In this document: piece by piece, positions 7,712 through 16,161 of the stretch
Layout: each line of letters begins with the position of its first letter
Position numbering within the stretch: position 1 is the stretch's first letter
Assembly: GCA_028284905.1 (NCBI GenBank)
Contig: JANQQU010000088.1
Location: 62,001-126,000, forward strand
DNA from: Calditrichia bacterium
GTDB lineage: Bacteria > Calditrichota > Calditrichia > RBG-13-44-9 > J075
Direction of reading: 5' to 3'
DNA: 64,000 bases
The notes under the pieces: generated by a model
What the model saw: only the letters and a program-made list of their open reading frames with translations
The model's database searches: none
What the model was told of the DNA's origin: nothing
Position numbers and translations under genes: made by a program

Positions 7712-10120
7712 ATGAAAAGGGAATTCTTATACATTTTTTGCTTACTACTGCTGGGGCTGTCTTTCAATCTGGCCGCAAATGGACGTGCAGATATCAGTTT
7801 TTCTACGACCCCGGAACTGGATGATGAATTAAATCTGAATGTTGAACTGGACCTGGTAAACTATTCCCGTTTTCCGGTGAGCGAAGTGCGGATGTACTAT
7901 CGCGACATGGGCGATGCCGCTTTTGAGCATCGGCGAATGATTTCGGAAGGATTCCGTTACCTGGTAAATGTCGATCTGGCTGAATTCGAAGGCAGCGTGG
8001 TAGAATATTTTTTCGATGTTTCTTACGTTGATGGTTCCCACCAGTCATTTCCCCTGGCCGCGCCGGATGCGGAAATGTTTAATGTCTCGCTTCGCCAAAA
8101 TCAGGATGACGGCGATGGCATCGTGGTAATTAGCCCGGAGCCGGGTGAAACCATTTATACCGACGAGTTCTTGCTGACTGTCTCATTTTTTCCATACAGT
8201 TCCCGCGTCGATCCGGATCGCACCAAATTGTTTTTAAATGCCTGGGATGTTTCCCGCTATACGAAAGTGTTTGACGAATTCATGACATTTACTCCGCGCC
8301 GGGTACCGCCGGGCAGCCATAAAATCATTATGGAGTTATATGATACTTCCGGCCGTTTGATTACCCGGAAAGAATGGTCCTTCAGCGCTGTGCAGCGGAA
8401 AGGCCCCAGTCCGGTGGCCAGTGAAGACGTTACGGTAAGCGGTGATTTCTATGCAGAATCCCGCTCGGAAGAGCTGGTGGATGGATTACAATCCAATCAC
8501 TATGCCCGCAGCGGCCTGCGCCTGAATGTTTCCAATGGGACATTCGATGCCGGCACCCGGGTTTACATCTCGAACCAGGAAAGCAGCGCTTTACAACCGA
8601 TTAACCGCTATACCGGTTGGGTACAGGCTAATTTCTGGAATGAGCGTTACATCCGCTTGACTGGCGGTGACACTTATCCACGCCTCAATCCCTTTATTTT
8701 GAATAATGTCTTCCTGCGGGGTTTTCATGGCAGCGCATTCCTGAAATTTATCAATCTCGACTTTGCTACTGGTAAAACCAAGCGGGCTGTCGAGGGCAGT
8801 CAGATTACGGTAGGGGCAAATCCTCCCCGCACCATTCCCGGCACTTTTCAGCGGGATGTCTGGGCGGCACGTGCCAGTTTCGGCGCCCGGGAAATTTTTC
8901 AGTTTGGCCTCACCGCCGCAAAAGGTAAAGATGATGTTAACTCCATCCAGTTTGGCCGGGATGGGGAAGAGTCCGCCAACTTTGGCGCCGATGTTTTTAT
9001 TGCCTCTTTTAACAATCGCTTCAATTTCGAAGCAAGCTATAACATCAGTTCCTATAATCCGAATATTCAGGATGGCGTTGATGTCGCTCGTGATACGCTC
9101 TTAAACCTCGGCGTAGATATCGATCAGGGACTATACGATTTAGCGACCGATGTTATTACTGTAAATCAATACCTGATCGTGCAGCCGGCACAGGCTTATC
9201 AGGCGCAAATGCGGTTGAACTATTTCAACAACCGCTTTTCCGTGCTCTATCGTTTTGTGCAGAATGAATATTATAGTTTAGGGCAGCCATTCCTCTTGCG
9301 AGATAACAAAGGATTGACAATTACCGATAATATCCGCCTGTTTCAGAATCAGCTCTTCCTGAATGTCCGGTATCAAAACTATGAAAATAACCTGACCAAT
9401 GTGAAAGCAACCACGACAACCAACAATACGCTGAATGTCAACTTTTCTTATTTCCCGCTCGGGAATTTACCGACCCTGACTTTCGGATATAATAATCACC
9501 GTCGTGATAATAAAATCAACTCGGCCTTTACAGAGAACAGCGCGCCGGGCACAACGCTTTTTACTGACGATAATACCACAAATACACTGTCCTTTTCTTC
9601 CAGCTATGCCTTTCTGGTATCTAATCTGAAGAATCGCCTGACATTGAACTTACTGAACTATAATCGCCAGGACGATAACAACACTGCCAGTGGATTCGAT
9701 AATCTTTCCAACACATTGTCGTTTATTTTGCAGACCCGATACAACGTCCCGTTGAAAACACATTTGGAACTCAATTTCCAGCAAACCGATAATTCTGTAA
9801 ACGATACCACGATTTCGGATCTATCCGTCAGCTCATTTGGCCTTGGCGTCGAATATCGTTTCCCGAAGCTGTTCAACGACCTGGACAAATTATCGATGGC
9901 TGTGAATGGCCGGATGGGGCTGATCGAAACGAATTCCAACCCGGCAAATCCAACGTTGGCGACCACCTTCGATTATAATCGCTCTTTTCTGAATGGCCGC
10001 CTGATTTATACCCATTCCAATCTTGGGCGTATTTCACTTAACGGGGACTTGATCAATTATACCGGCGACCGGCAATTTAAGGATTATATCATCACTGCCC
10101 GGTATGACGTGCGTTTTTAA
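7712..10120 (+). CDS. Probable outer-membrane beta-barrel protein
   Basis: An 802-residue protein with a signal peptide (KREFLYIFCLLLLGLSF, cut near LAANG). Residues about 25-230 are predicted extracytoplasmic beta domains (FSTTPELDDELNLNVELDLV, then a second domain opening GIVVISPEPGETIYTDEFLL). From about residue 240 to the end, alternating-polarity strands separated by charged loops fill the sequence. The chain ends with YIITARYDVRF, whose terminal phenylalanine is typical of barrels inserted by the Bam machinery. I do not recognise a named family. It lies between the FecR-domain gene and the CHASE2-cyclase gene on the same strand and may be the surface component of that module. Confidence 0.75.
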   Translation: MKREFLYIFCLLLLGLSFNLAANGRADISFSTTPELDDELNLNVELDLVNYSRFPVSEVRMYYRDMGDAAFEHRRMISEGFRYLVNVDLAEFEGSVVEYFFDVSYVDGSHQSFPLAAPDAEMFNVSLRQNQDDGDGIVVISPEPGETIYTDEFLLTVSFFPYSSRVDPDRTKLFLNAWDVSRYTKVFDEFMTFTPRRVPPGSHKIIMELYDTSGRLITRKEWSFSAVQRKGPSPVASEDVTVSGDFYAESRSEELVDGLQSNHYARSGLRLNVSNGTFDAGTRVYISNQESSALQPINRYTGWVQANFWNERYIRLTGGDTYPRLNPFILNNVFLRGFHGSAFLKFINLDFATGKTKRAVEGSQITVGANPPRTIPGTFQRDVWAARASFGAREIFQFGLTAAKGKDDVNSIQFGRDGEESANFGADVFIASFNNRFNFEASYNISSYNPNIQDGVDVARDTLLNLGVDIDQGLYDLATDVITVNQYLIVQPAQAYQAQMRLNYFNNRFSVLYRFVQNEYYSLGQPFLLRDNKGLTITDNIRLFQNQLFLNVRYQNYENNLTNVKATTTTNNTLNVNFSYFPLGNLPTLTFGYNNHRRDNKINSAFTENSAPGTTLFTDDNTTNTLSFSSSYAFLVSNLKNRLTLNLLNYNRQDDNNTASGFDNLSNTLSFILQTRYNVPLKTHLELNFQQTDNSVNDTTISDLSVSSFGLGVEYRFPKLFNDLDKLSMAVNGRMGLIETNSNPANPTLATTFDYNRSFLNGRLIYTHSNLGRISLNGDLINYTGDRQFKDYIITARYDVRF

Positions 10121-10140
10121 ATTAAAATTTTCTACTTTAC

Positions 10141-10184
10141 AAATTCCCTTCGGCTGCTGAAAAATGTTTGTTGAAGGGAATTTT
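10141..10184 (+). terminator. Possible terminator after the barrel gene
   Basis: AAATTCCCTTC (10141-10151) pairs with GAAGGGAATTT (10173-10183) around a 21-base loop, followed by a short T run. It could end or attenuate transcription before the CHASE2-cyclase gene. Confidence 0.5.
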
Positions 10185-10290
10185 ATATCCAGGCTAAGCC
10201 GGGAATTCTCGACTTCACTGATTCGCTGGCCTGAAACAAAATATTTCCGTAGCAGCAGATAATCGCAGAGACAGGATAGACCAGAGATTC

Positions 10291-12384
10291 ATGGATCATA
10301 AAAAACTTATTTTCATTGTCATTCTCGCCACTTTTGCGTTGATAACCGCACTGTTCATTCGGTATCAAACCCTCGGCAGCCTCGAACTTTCTACTCTGGA
10401 TCTGCGTTTTCAATTACGGGATGTCCAACCCGTTGACGATTCCCCCATTGTTCTGGTAACCATTGATGATTACTCTTTTTCCGCCTTGCCGGATCGCTGG
10501 CCCTGGCCGCGCTCTTACTACGCGCATGCGATTCGCAATTTAAAAAAAGCCGGTGCCCGCGTAGTAGGAGTCGATGTTATTTTCGATAAACCGGACAACT
10601 ACGGACTGGAGAAAGATTCTTTATTCGCTGCCGCTATCCGGGCTGCCGGCAATGTTGTTTTAGCCCGAAAGCTCGATCAGGATGAGCGCATCAAGACGTA
10701 TCAAACAATGACCGATCCCATTCCTTTACTGGCGAATGAAGCACGGAGCGGACTGGTATCCATTCCCGCAGATCCGGATGGGATTTATCGCCGCTATCTG
10801 CCGGCACAATATTTTGATAATGCCTTCCGGCCATCTTTTGTTGTCGAGCTGATCCGCAAGTATCACGGGATTGCCGATGATGTAACTCCGGAATTTGAAG
10901 AGACGCACTTCCGCTTTGGCGATATGCAAATTCCGTCCTATGAAAATACCTCAATGCTGATCAATTATGCCGGACCGGCAGGCACTTTTCCCCAGTATTC
11001 CTTTGTCCATCTGGTTGATGATGATAGCCTGGTACTGGCTGATTCCCTCGATGAAAACACTTTTAGCGAGCATTTGCTGCCGGATGAAGTCTTCAAGGAT
11101 AAAATTGTAATTATTGGTTCGACCGCATCAGAATTGCATGACGATTTTCCCACGCCTTTTCTCGGCAGTGGCGCCGCCGCCCTGGAAACTGCCGGTGCGG
11201 AAGTACTCGCCAACGCCACCCGAACCATTCTCAACAGTAATTATTACCACCGCCTTCCGTTTGGTACCACACTGGCGATCGTCCTGATCCTCTATATACT
11301 GGTTATCTGGATTGCCTATCGTTATTCGGCGCTAATGTCAATCATGTTTACCATGGCCACAGTGGCAGTGTATATTCTGGTGCAATTTATCCTCTTTGCC
11401 AGAGCGAATATCGTTATGGAGATGGTTTTTCCGGTAACAACGCTGTTCGGCGGTTTTGTCGCTATCAGTCTCTATCAATACGTATTGACCCGCCGGGAAA
11501 AGCAGCGTATTCTTGGCGCGTTCCAACATTACGTTCCAGCGAAGGTTGTGGCGGAATTGATCAAACATCCGGAAAAACTTACATTGGGTGGGGAAGAACG
11601 GTTTATGACTGTCCTCTTTTCTGATGTGGCAAATTTTACCTCTATCTCGGAAGCGATGGACACTACTGCTCTGGTGAAGCTGATTAACGAATACCTGAGC
11701 GAAATGACTGACATTATCCTCAAGTATGATGGCATTATCGACAAATATGAAGGTGATGCGATTATGGCGGAATTTGGCGCGCCAATCTTTTATGAAGAAC
11801 ATGCGCTCAATGCTTGCCTGGCAGCACTTGATATGCAAACACGTTTGAAAGAGCTTTCCCGCAACTGGCGTAGGCAGGGAAGACCGGTGCTCACTTGCCG
11901 TACTGGTATCAACAGCGGAAATATGGCTGTGGGAAATATGGGATCGAAGGCAGTTTTTGATTACACCGTTCTGGGTGATGAAGTAAACCTGGCATCTCGT
12001 CTGGAAGGCGCGAATAAGGTTTATGGCACCCGCAACATGATCAGCGAAGCTACCTGCAAACTTGTTGAGTCGGAAATGATAACCCGTCCGCTGGACCTCA
12101 TCGTTGTGAAAGGGAAACGGAAACCGGTAAAATGTTTTGAACTGATTGCCCGCAAATCCGAAAAATTACACGACCTGAAAGCAAGGGTGTTGCCGCTCTA
12201 TATGGATGGCATTTCCTATTACGAAGATCGTCAATGGGAAAAGGCTATCGGTTATTTTCGGAATGCGCTCCAACTAATGCCGGATGATGGCCCCTCGAAA
12301 GTGTACCTGCTCCGCTCGGAAGAATTCCTGAAAAACCCGCCTCCGGAAGATTGGGATGGCGTATACCAGATGCAATCGAAATAA
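10291..12384 (+). CDS. CHASE2-domain class III adenylate/guanylate cyclase
   Basis: A 697-residue membrane cyclase. Order: TM helix near 5-25, an extracytoplasmic CHASE2 sensor about 30-320 (DSPIVLVTIDDYSFS, then WPWPRSYYA and VGVDVIFDKPDNYG), three TM helices about 325-400, then a class III cyclase domain about 430-620. The metal-binding aspartates are visible as D445 in LFSDVANFT and D489 in KYEGDAIMAEFG; GDEVNLASRLEGANKVYGT follows. The C-terminal 70 residues look like a single TPR-like repeat (GISYYEDRQWEKAIGYFRNA). Synthesis of cAMP or cGMP in response to an envelope signal is expected from the family. The FecR-domain protein and barrel upstream are plausible sources of that signal (inference). 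Confidence 0.92.
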   Translation: MDHKKLIFIVILATFALITALFIRYQTLGSLELSTLDLRFQLRDVQPVDDSPIVLVTIDDYSFSALPDRWPWPRSYYAHAIRNLKKAGARVVGVDVIFDKPDNYGLEKDSLFAAAIRAAGNVVLARKLDQDERIKTYQTMTDPIPLLANEARSGLVSIPADPDGIYRRYLPAQYFDNAFRPSFVVELIRKYHGIADDVTPEFEETHFRFGDMQIPSYENTSMLINYAGPAGTFPQYSFVHLVDDDSLVLADSLDENTFSEHLLPDEVFKDKIVIIGSTASELHDDFPTPFLGSGAAALETAGAEVLANATRTILNSNYYHRLPFGTTLAIVLILYILVIWIAYRYSALMSIMFTMATVAVYILVQFILFARANIVMEMVFPVTTLFGGFVAISLYQYVLTRREKQRILGAFQHYVPAKVVAELIKHPEKLTLGGEERFMTVLFSDVANFTSISEAMDTTALVKLINEYLSEMTDIILKYDGIIDKYEGDAIMAEFGAPIFYEEHALNACLAALDMQTRLKELSRNWRRQGRPVLTCRTGINSGNMAVGNMGSKAVFDYTVLGDEVNLASRLEGANKVYGTRNMISEATCKLVESEMITRPLDLIVVKGKRKPVKCFELIARKSEKLHDLKARVLPLYMDGISYYEDRQWEKAIGYFRNALQLMPDDGPSKVYLLRSEEFLKNPPPEDWDGVYQMQSK

Positions 12385-12387
12385 TTT

Positions 12388-12473
12388 CGTTGTTCGTTCA
12401 TCGTTGTATCTGTATGTAGCGGAAATTCACGAATTTCCGCTACATACAGATACACACACAAACAACGTTTTTT
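12388..12473 (+). terminator. Large hairpin with T6 tail, probable intrinsic terminator
   Basis: A perfect 23-bp stem (12406-12428 with 12431-12453) encloses a 2-base loop. An outer 7-bp stem CGTTGTT/AACAACG (12388-12394 with 12461-12467) is followed directly by TTTTTT. It begins 3 bp after the cyclase stop codon. The perfect inner stem is much longer than ordinary terminators. Confidence 0.6.
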
Positions 12474-12594
12474 AATTTCCCACCAACAAATGATTTCCCG
12501 TCGGATATTTTTTTAGTCACCGTTTTGAAATCGCTAATTTATAGCGTATTTTTGTAACCTTTTAACGGTATACAAATCAAAAGCGATATAACGG

Positions 12595-13185
12595 ATGGCA
12601 AGAATCAACTCAAAGGAACTGGTAGAACGCGTCAAGGCTGGCGAAGAAGAAGCGTACGCAGAAATTGTTGAATTATATAGCGAACGTATCTACAACCTGG
12701 CACTGCGGATTTTACACCGCACCGACGAAGCTGCCGATGTACTGCAGGAAACTTTTATTAAAGTATTCGAAAAAGTGCATACCTTTGACGGACGTTCGGA
12801 TTTTTTTACCTGGATCTACCGAATTGCAACCAATCTTAGTTTGATGAAGCTGCGCAAAAACAAACGCACAGTGCTGACGGACGAAGATCTGGAACAGCAA
12901 TTCGACCGTCCAAACGAAGTGGAAATACAGAAGTGGCAGGATATGCCGCTGCAAAATATGCTCAGTGAAGAGTTTCGATATCATCTGGAACGAGCGGTGG
13001 ACAGCCTCTCGGAAATTTATCGCTCTGTGTTTGTGCTTCGTGATCTGGAAGGATTGTCAATTAAAGAAACCAGCAAAATTCTGGGAATTACCGAGACGAA
13101 TGTGAAAGTTCGTCTGAAACGGGCCCGGATGTTTTTGCGGGAAAAATTAGCTGAATATATGTGGGAAATGAGTAAGGAAGTGTAA
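12595..13185 (+). CDS. ECF-type RNA polymerase sigma factor
   Basis: A 196-residue sigma-70 family protein of the extracytoplasmic-function group. Region 2 is visible as YSERIYNLALRILHRTDEAA, DVLQETFIKVFEKVHTFDG and FFTWIYRIATNLSLMKLRK. Region 4 is visible as LSEIYRSVFVLRDLEGLSIK and ILGITETNVKVRLKRARMFL, the helix-turn-helix that reads the -35 element. Regions 1.1 and 3 are absent, as usual for this group. The product ends 2 bp before the start of a small HxxxCxxC protein, the usual place for a cognate anti-sigma factor. The upstream 120 bp contain AT-rich sequence in which I could not assign a convincing promoter. Confidence 0.93.
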   Translation: MARINSKELVERVKAGEEEAYAEIVELYSERIYNLALRILHRTDEAADVLQETFIKVFEKVHTFDGRSDFFTWIYRIATNLSLMKLRKNKRTVLTDEDLEQQFDRPNEVEIQKWQDMPLQNMLSEEFRYHLERAVDSLSEIYRSVFVLRDLEGLSIKETSKILGITETNVKVRLKRARMFLREKLAEYMWEMSKEV

Positions 13186-13187
13186 GC

Positions 13188-13427
13188 ATGTCGCCACATA
13201 CCCAAAAAATTATTGATGAATTGTGCAATTACCTCGGATATGATTGCGAAAGTCCGATGTGTAAAGAATTGCACGAACATGTATTGGAATGTGAAGAGTG
13301 CCAGCAATATATCGACTCTATTAAGATGACCGTGAAGATATGCAAGGAAACGCTGGCACTAAAGCCGACGCCGGTGCCGGATGATATCAAAAAAGCATTG
13401 CTGTCCAAGATAAAATCTCCGAAATAA
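13188..13427 (+). CDS. Small zinc-finger (ZAS-type) anti-sigma factor candidate, soluble
   Basis: A 79-residue protein with H31-x3-C35-x2-C38 (HVLECEEC), the core of the zinc-binding anti-sigma domain, plus further cysteines at 13, 20 and 25. There is no transmembrane segment after the domain, so unlike RseA-type regulators it would be cytoplasmic. Its start lies 2 bp after the sigma-factor stop, suggesting translational coupling and stoichiometric production with the sigma factor. An anti-sigma role follows from motif and position. The sensing mechanism, perhaps thiol-based, is inference. Confidence 0.75.
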   Translation: MSPHTQKIIDELCNYLGYDCESPMCKELHEHVLECEECQQYIDSIKMTVKICKETLALKPTPVPDDIKKALLSKIKSPK

Positions 13428-13501
13428 CACTTTTCTGCAAATTACCCTTTCAAAAATGATGTTCTTATAGTGCTGGTAGCGACCGGGCTTAGAGGAGGCA
13501 A

Positions 13502-14776
13502 ATGGCACAGGATTCCCCCATTGAACGAAATTATCCCCAGGATGTACATATTCTCAACATTGACGGGCGGGAAATCATCCTTATTGGCACCGCCCATATT
13601 TCCCAGCAATCTGCAGATTTGGTGCGGGAAGTTATAGAAAAAGAACAACCGGACCGCGTCTGTGTAGAATTGGATCCCCAACGATATAAATCCCTTTCCG
13701 AAAAGAAAAAATGGGAATCACTGGATCTGAAGGCAGTGATTCGTCAGAAGCAGCTAAGCACCTTGATTATCAATCTGCTGCTGGCATCATATCAGAAACG
13801 ACTCGGGGAAAAGCTCGGGGTTATGCCAGGCGTCGAACTGCTCGAAGCGACAAAAGTTGCTAAAGAGAATGATATCCCAATCGAACTGTGTGACCGCGAC
13901 GTGCGCATCACGTTGCGCCGTGCCTGGAATTCCATGTCTTTCATGAATAAAATGCAATTATTGGGCTCCGGCATTTTCGGCGCCATGGAAGAACAGGAGA
14001 TCAGCGAAGAAAAACTGGAAGAAATTCGCCAGAAAGATGTTCTCAATGAAATGATTCAGGAGCTTGGCAAGGCGATGCCGGTACTGAAGGAAGTGCTGAT
14101 TGATGAGCGGGATACTTATCTGGCACAGAAAATTTCCGCCTCGGAAGGGAAGAAAATTGTTGCCGTTGTAGGCGCCGGACATCTTCAGGGGATCATTAAA
14201 GCCCTGGAAGAAAAACGCAATCGTGATCTGGCGGAAATTGAAGTCATTCCTCCTATCTCGCCGGTTGTCAAATGGATTGGTTGGGGAATCCCCGCCTTAA
14301 TAATCGGCTCACTTATTTACATCGGTATCGTAAAAGGCCCGGAAGCTGCCGGCGATAATCTGATGTTCTGGATTCTCGCCAACGGCATTCCCAGCGCGAT
14401 CGGTGCGCTTATTGCCCTGGGCCATCCAGTTACGATAATTACCGCTTTTGCCGGTGCACCGATTACCAGTTTAACCCCGGTAATTGGCGCTGGCTATGTC
14501 TGTGCATTTGTACAGGTTTATTTTCAATCGCCGGTGGTCCGGGAATTTCAGACCGTTAGTGACGAAGTCGGTACTTTAAAAAACTGGTGGAAAAACAAAC
14601 TGTTACGGGTGCTGCTGGTTTTTATCCTTACTTCGCTGGGGAGCGTTATCGGCACCTATGCCGGATTGTATGAAATACTGAAAAATTTACCTGTCGCGGA
14701 TTTCTTTAAATTTGTCGGGCTGGGTGTAATAATTCTTTTCCTGATTTTAATGGCAATGTCCCGCGGGAAAAAATAA
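13502..14776 (+). CDS. TraB/PrgY-family membrane protein
   Basis: A 424-residue protein. Residues about 10-235 form the TraB (TIKI/GumN-like) domain: IGTAHISQQSADLVREVI, RVCVELDPQRY near residue 60 and VAVVGAGHLQGI near 225, motifs shared with enterococcal PrgY and eukaryotic TraB-domain proteins. The remaining 180 residues contain about five hydrophobic helices (GWGIPALIIGSLIYIGIV, VLLVFILTSLGSVIGTYAGL, VGLGVIILFLILMAM). The family is thought to act as a membrane-bound protease-like or signalling factor; no substrate can be named. ATG 13502 is preceded by GAGGAGG. It follows the anti-sigma candidate by 74 bp and could be a target or component of that regulon. Confidence 0.88.
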   Translation: MAQDSPIERNYPQDVHILNIDGREIILIGTAHISQQSADLVREVIEKEQPDRVCVELDPQRYKSLSEKKKWESLDLKAVIRQKQLSTLIINLLLASYQKRLGEKLGVMPGVELLEATKVAKENDIPIELCDRDVRITLRRAWNSMSFMNKMQLLGSGIFGAMEEQEISEEKLEEIRQKDVLNEMIQELGKAMPVLKEVLIDERDTYLAQKISASEGKKIVAVVGAGHLQGIIKALEEKRNRDLAEIEVIPPISPVVKWIGWGIPALIIGSLIYIGIVKGPEAAGDNLMFWILANGIPSAIGALIALGHPVTIITAFAGAPITSLTPVIGAGYVCAFVQVYFQSPVVREFQTVSDEVGTLKNWWKNKLLRVLLVFILTSLGSVIGTYAGLYEILKNLPVADFFKFVGLGVIILFLILMAMSRGKK

Positions 14777-14781
14777 ATGGT

Positions 14782-14924
14782 AGTGTTAAAGAAGTAATGC
14801 TGAAAGCTGTCATCGCGAGGAGTTCAGCGACGAAGCGATCTCCGTGTTGCATGCACCTATGAGATTGCTTCAGCAAAAATCGCCTCGCAATGACAAGATT
14901 GAATAGCATTACAAGTTTAACACT
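14782..14924. repeat. 143-bp palindromic extragenic element
   Basis: Outer arms AGTGTTAAA (14782-14790) and TTTAACACT (14916-14924), with GTAATGCT and AGCATTAC just inside. Inner arms are GTCATCGCGAGG (14809-14820) against CCTCGCAATGAC (14883-14894) and GAAGCGATCTC against GAGATTGCTTC. The inner part belongs to the widespread GTCATTGCGAGG...GAAGCAATCTC class of bacterial extragenic repeats. The whole element could fold into one long stem downstream of the TraB gene. Confidence 0.75.
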
Positions 14925-15009
14925 GTCAAATAAACGAATGACAACGCTGTCATTGTAGTGAATATTTAGTTGATCTCTTTCCTTACTTAACAGGAGTTAC
15001 TCGGAAATA

Positions 15010-15939
15010 ATGCCGGATACCCAGAACGATAATTTTTCCCGACTGGCCCCACTATTTGTTGTGCTTGGTGCCAGTCTCTGGGGAATCGACGGTATTTTAT
15101 TGCGACCATCCCTCTACGGCTTGCCGGTGCCGCTCGTCGTATTTGTGGAAAGCAGTTTGATCACGGTTATTCTGAGTGTTTTCCTCTTCAAATATCTGCC
15201 TGAAATCAAAACCCTCAACGCGACCCAACTGTGGGGATTTGTCGGCGTGGCGCTATTTGGCGGTGTCATTGGCACCATGTCTATTACCAAGGCGCTGTTT
15301 TTTGTTAATTTTGTAAATCTCTCAATTGTTATTCTTATACAGAAATTACAGCCGGTAATCGCAATAACATTGGCAGCTATTTTCCTGAAAGAACGTCCGC
15401 CACGGGTTTTTTACCTTTGGGCGGGAGTGGCGATTTTTGGTGCCTATCTAATGACCTTCGGCATTAATTCTCCGAACCTTTCGACAGGAGATAAGACAAT
15501 GGTAGCCGCCTTCTTCGCGCTATTGGCTGCGACTGGATTTGCATCCTCTACGGTGTTAAGCAAATATTCTCTGACCAATACCAGTTTCCAAATGGGCACC
15601 TATCTGCGTTTTTCCTTCACGGCAATATTGATGAGCATAATCGCTCTTTCTACCGGAGATTTGCAACATTTTGGCAGTATTACCTCGCAACAAGTGATGA
15701 TCTTTTTCCTCATTGCATTGACAACCGGGGGACCGGCAATATTTTTATACTACTATGGTTTGAAAAAAATCACCGCCTCTACCGCAACCATCTGTGAACT
15801 GGCCTTTCCGCTGACGGCCGTTATTTTGGAGTATGTTTATCACGGGCATATTCTTGGCCCGGTGCAATGGATTGGTGTCGCTATTTTGTTTGCCGGCATT
15901 TTAAAAGTCTCCGGATTACAAACCCGCCAGGGCAATTAA
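15010..15939 (+). CDS. EamA-family drug/metabolite transporter
   Basis: A 309-residue inner-membrane protein with about ten hydrophobic helices arranged as two EamA repeats. The first begins LFVVLGASLWGIDGILL and the second AAFFALLAATGFASSTVL. Typical end-of-repeat motifs are seen at ILIQKLQPVIAITLAAIFLK and LAFPLTAVILEYVYHGH. The family exports small metabolites or amino acids; no substrate can be assigned. ATG 15010 was chosen as the first start after an in-frame-free stretch; AGGAGTTAC lies upstream. It stands alone between the palindromic element and the protease gene. Confidence 0.88.
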   Translation: MPDTQNDNFSRLAPLFVVLGASLWGIDGILLRPSLYGLPVPLVVFVESSLITVILSVFLFKYLPEIKTLNATQLWGFVGVALFGGVIGTMSITKALFFVNFVNLSIVILIQKLQPVIAITLAAIFLKERPPRVFYLWAGVAIFGAYLMTFGINSPNLSTGDKTMVAAFFALLAATGFASSTVLSKYSLTNTSFQMGTYLRFSFTAILMSIIALSTGDLQHFGSITSQQVMIFFLIALTTGGPAIFLYYYGLKKITASTATICELAFPLTAVILEYVYHGHILGPVQWIGVAILFAGILKVSGLQTRQGN

Positions 15940-16161
15940 TTCTCACAAAACGATAATTTTTTAGAAATTGCCCACAGCATTCGAAACAAAATCGAAAAAC
16001 TACGTTTAATAGTAGAGTGGACTAAAGTTTATTCGGGAAGACCGAATTTATTGATTTTTTTCTCGATAGTGTGACATTTTAACAAGACTTTTCCGCAAAA
16101 ATTTTATTACATTATTCTATAGTGTTCGATTTAACGGATGCATAACCAAAAGGAACACCAG

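Noticed and set aside
12480-12594. Possible autoregulated ECF promoter upstream of the sigma-factor gene (TTGAAATCGC, TTTGTAACC, CGTATT)
   Set aside because: Several partial matches exist but none has proper -35/-10 spacing, so no promoter is called.
16031-16061. ATTCGG/CCGAAT hairpin followed by a T run before prc
   Set aside because: The stem is only 6 bp and the T run starts 8 bases later, too weak for a terminator call.
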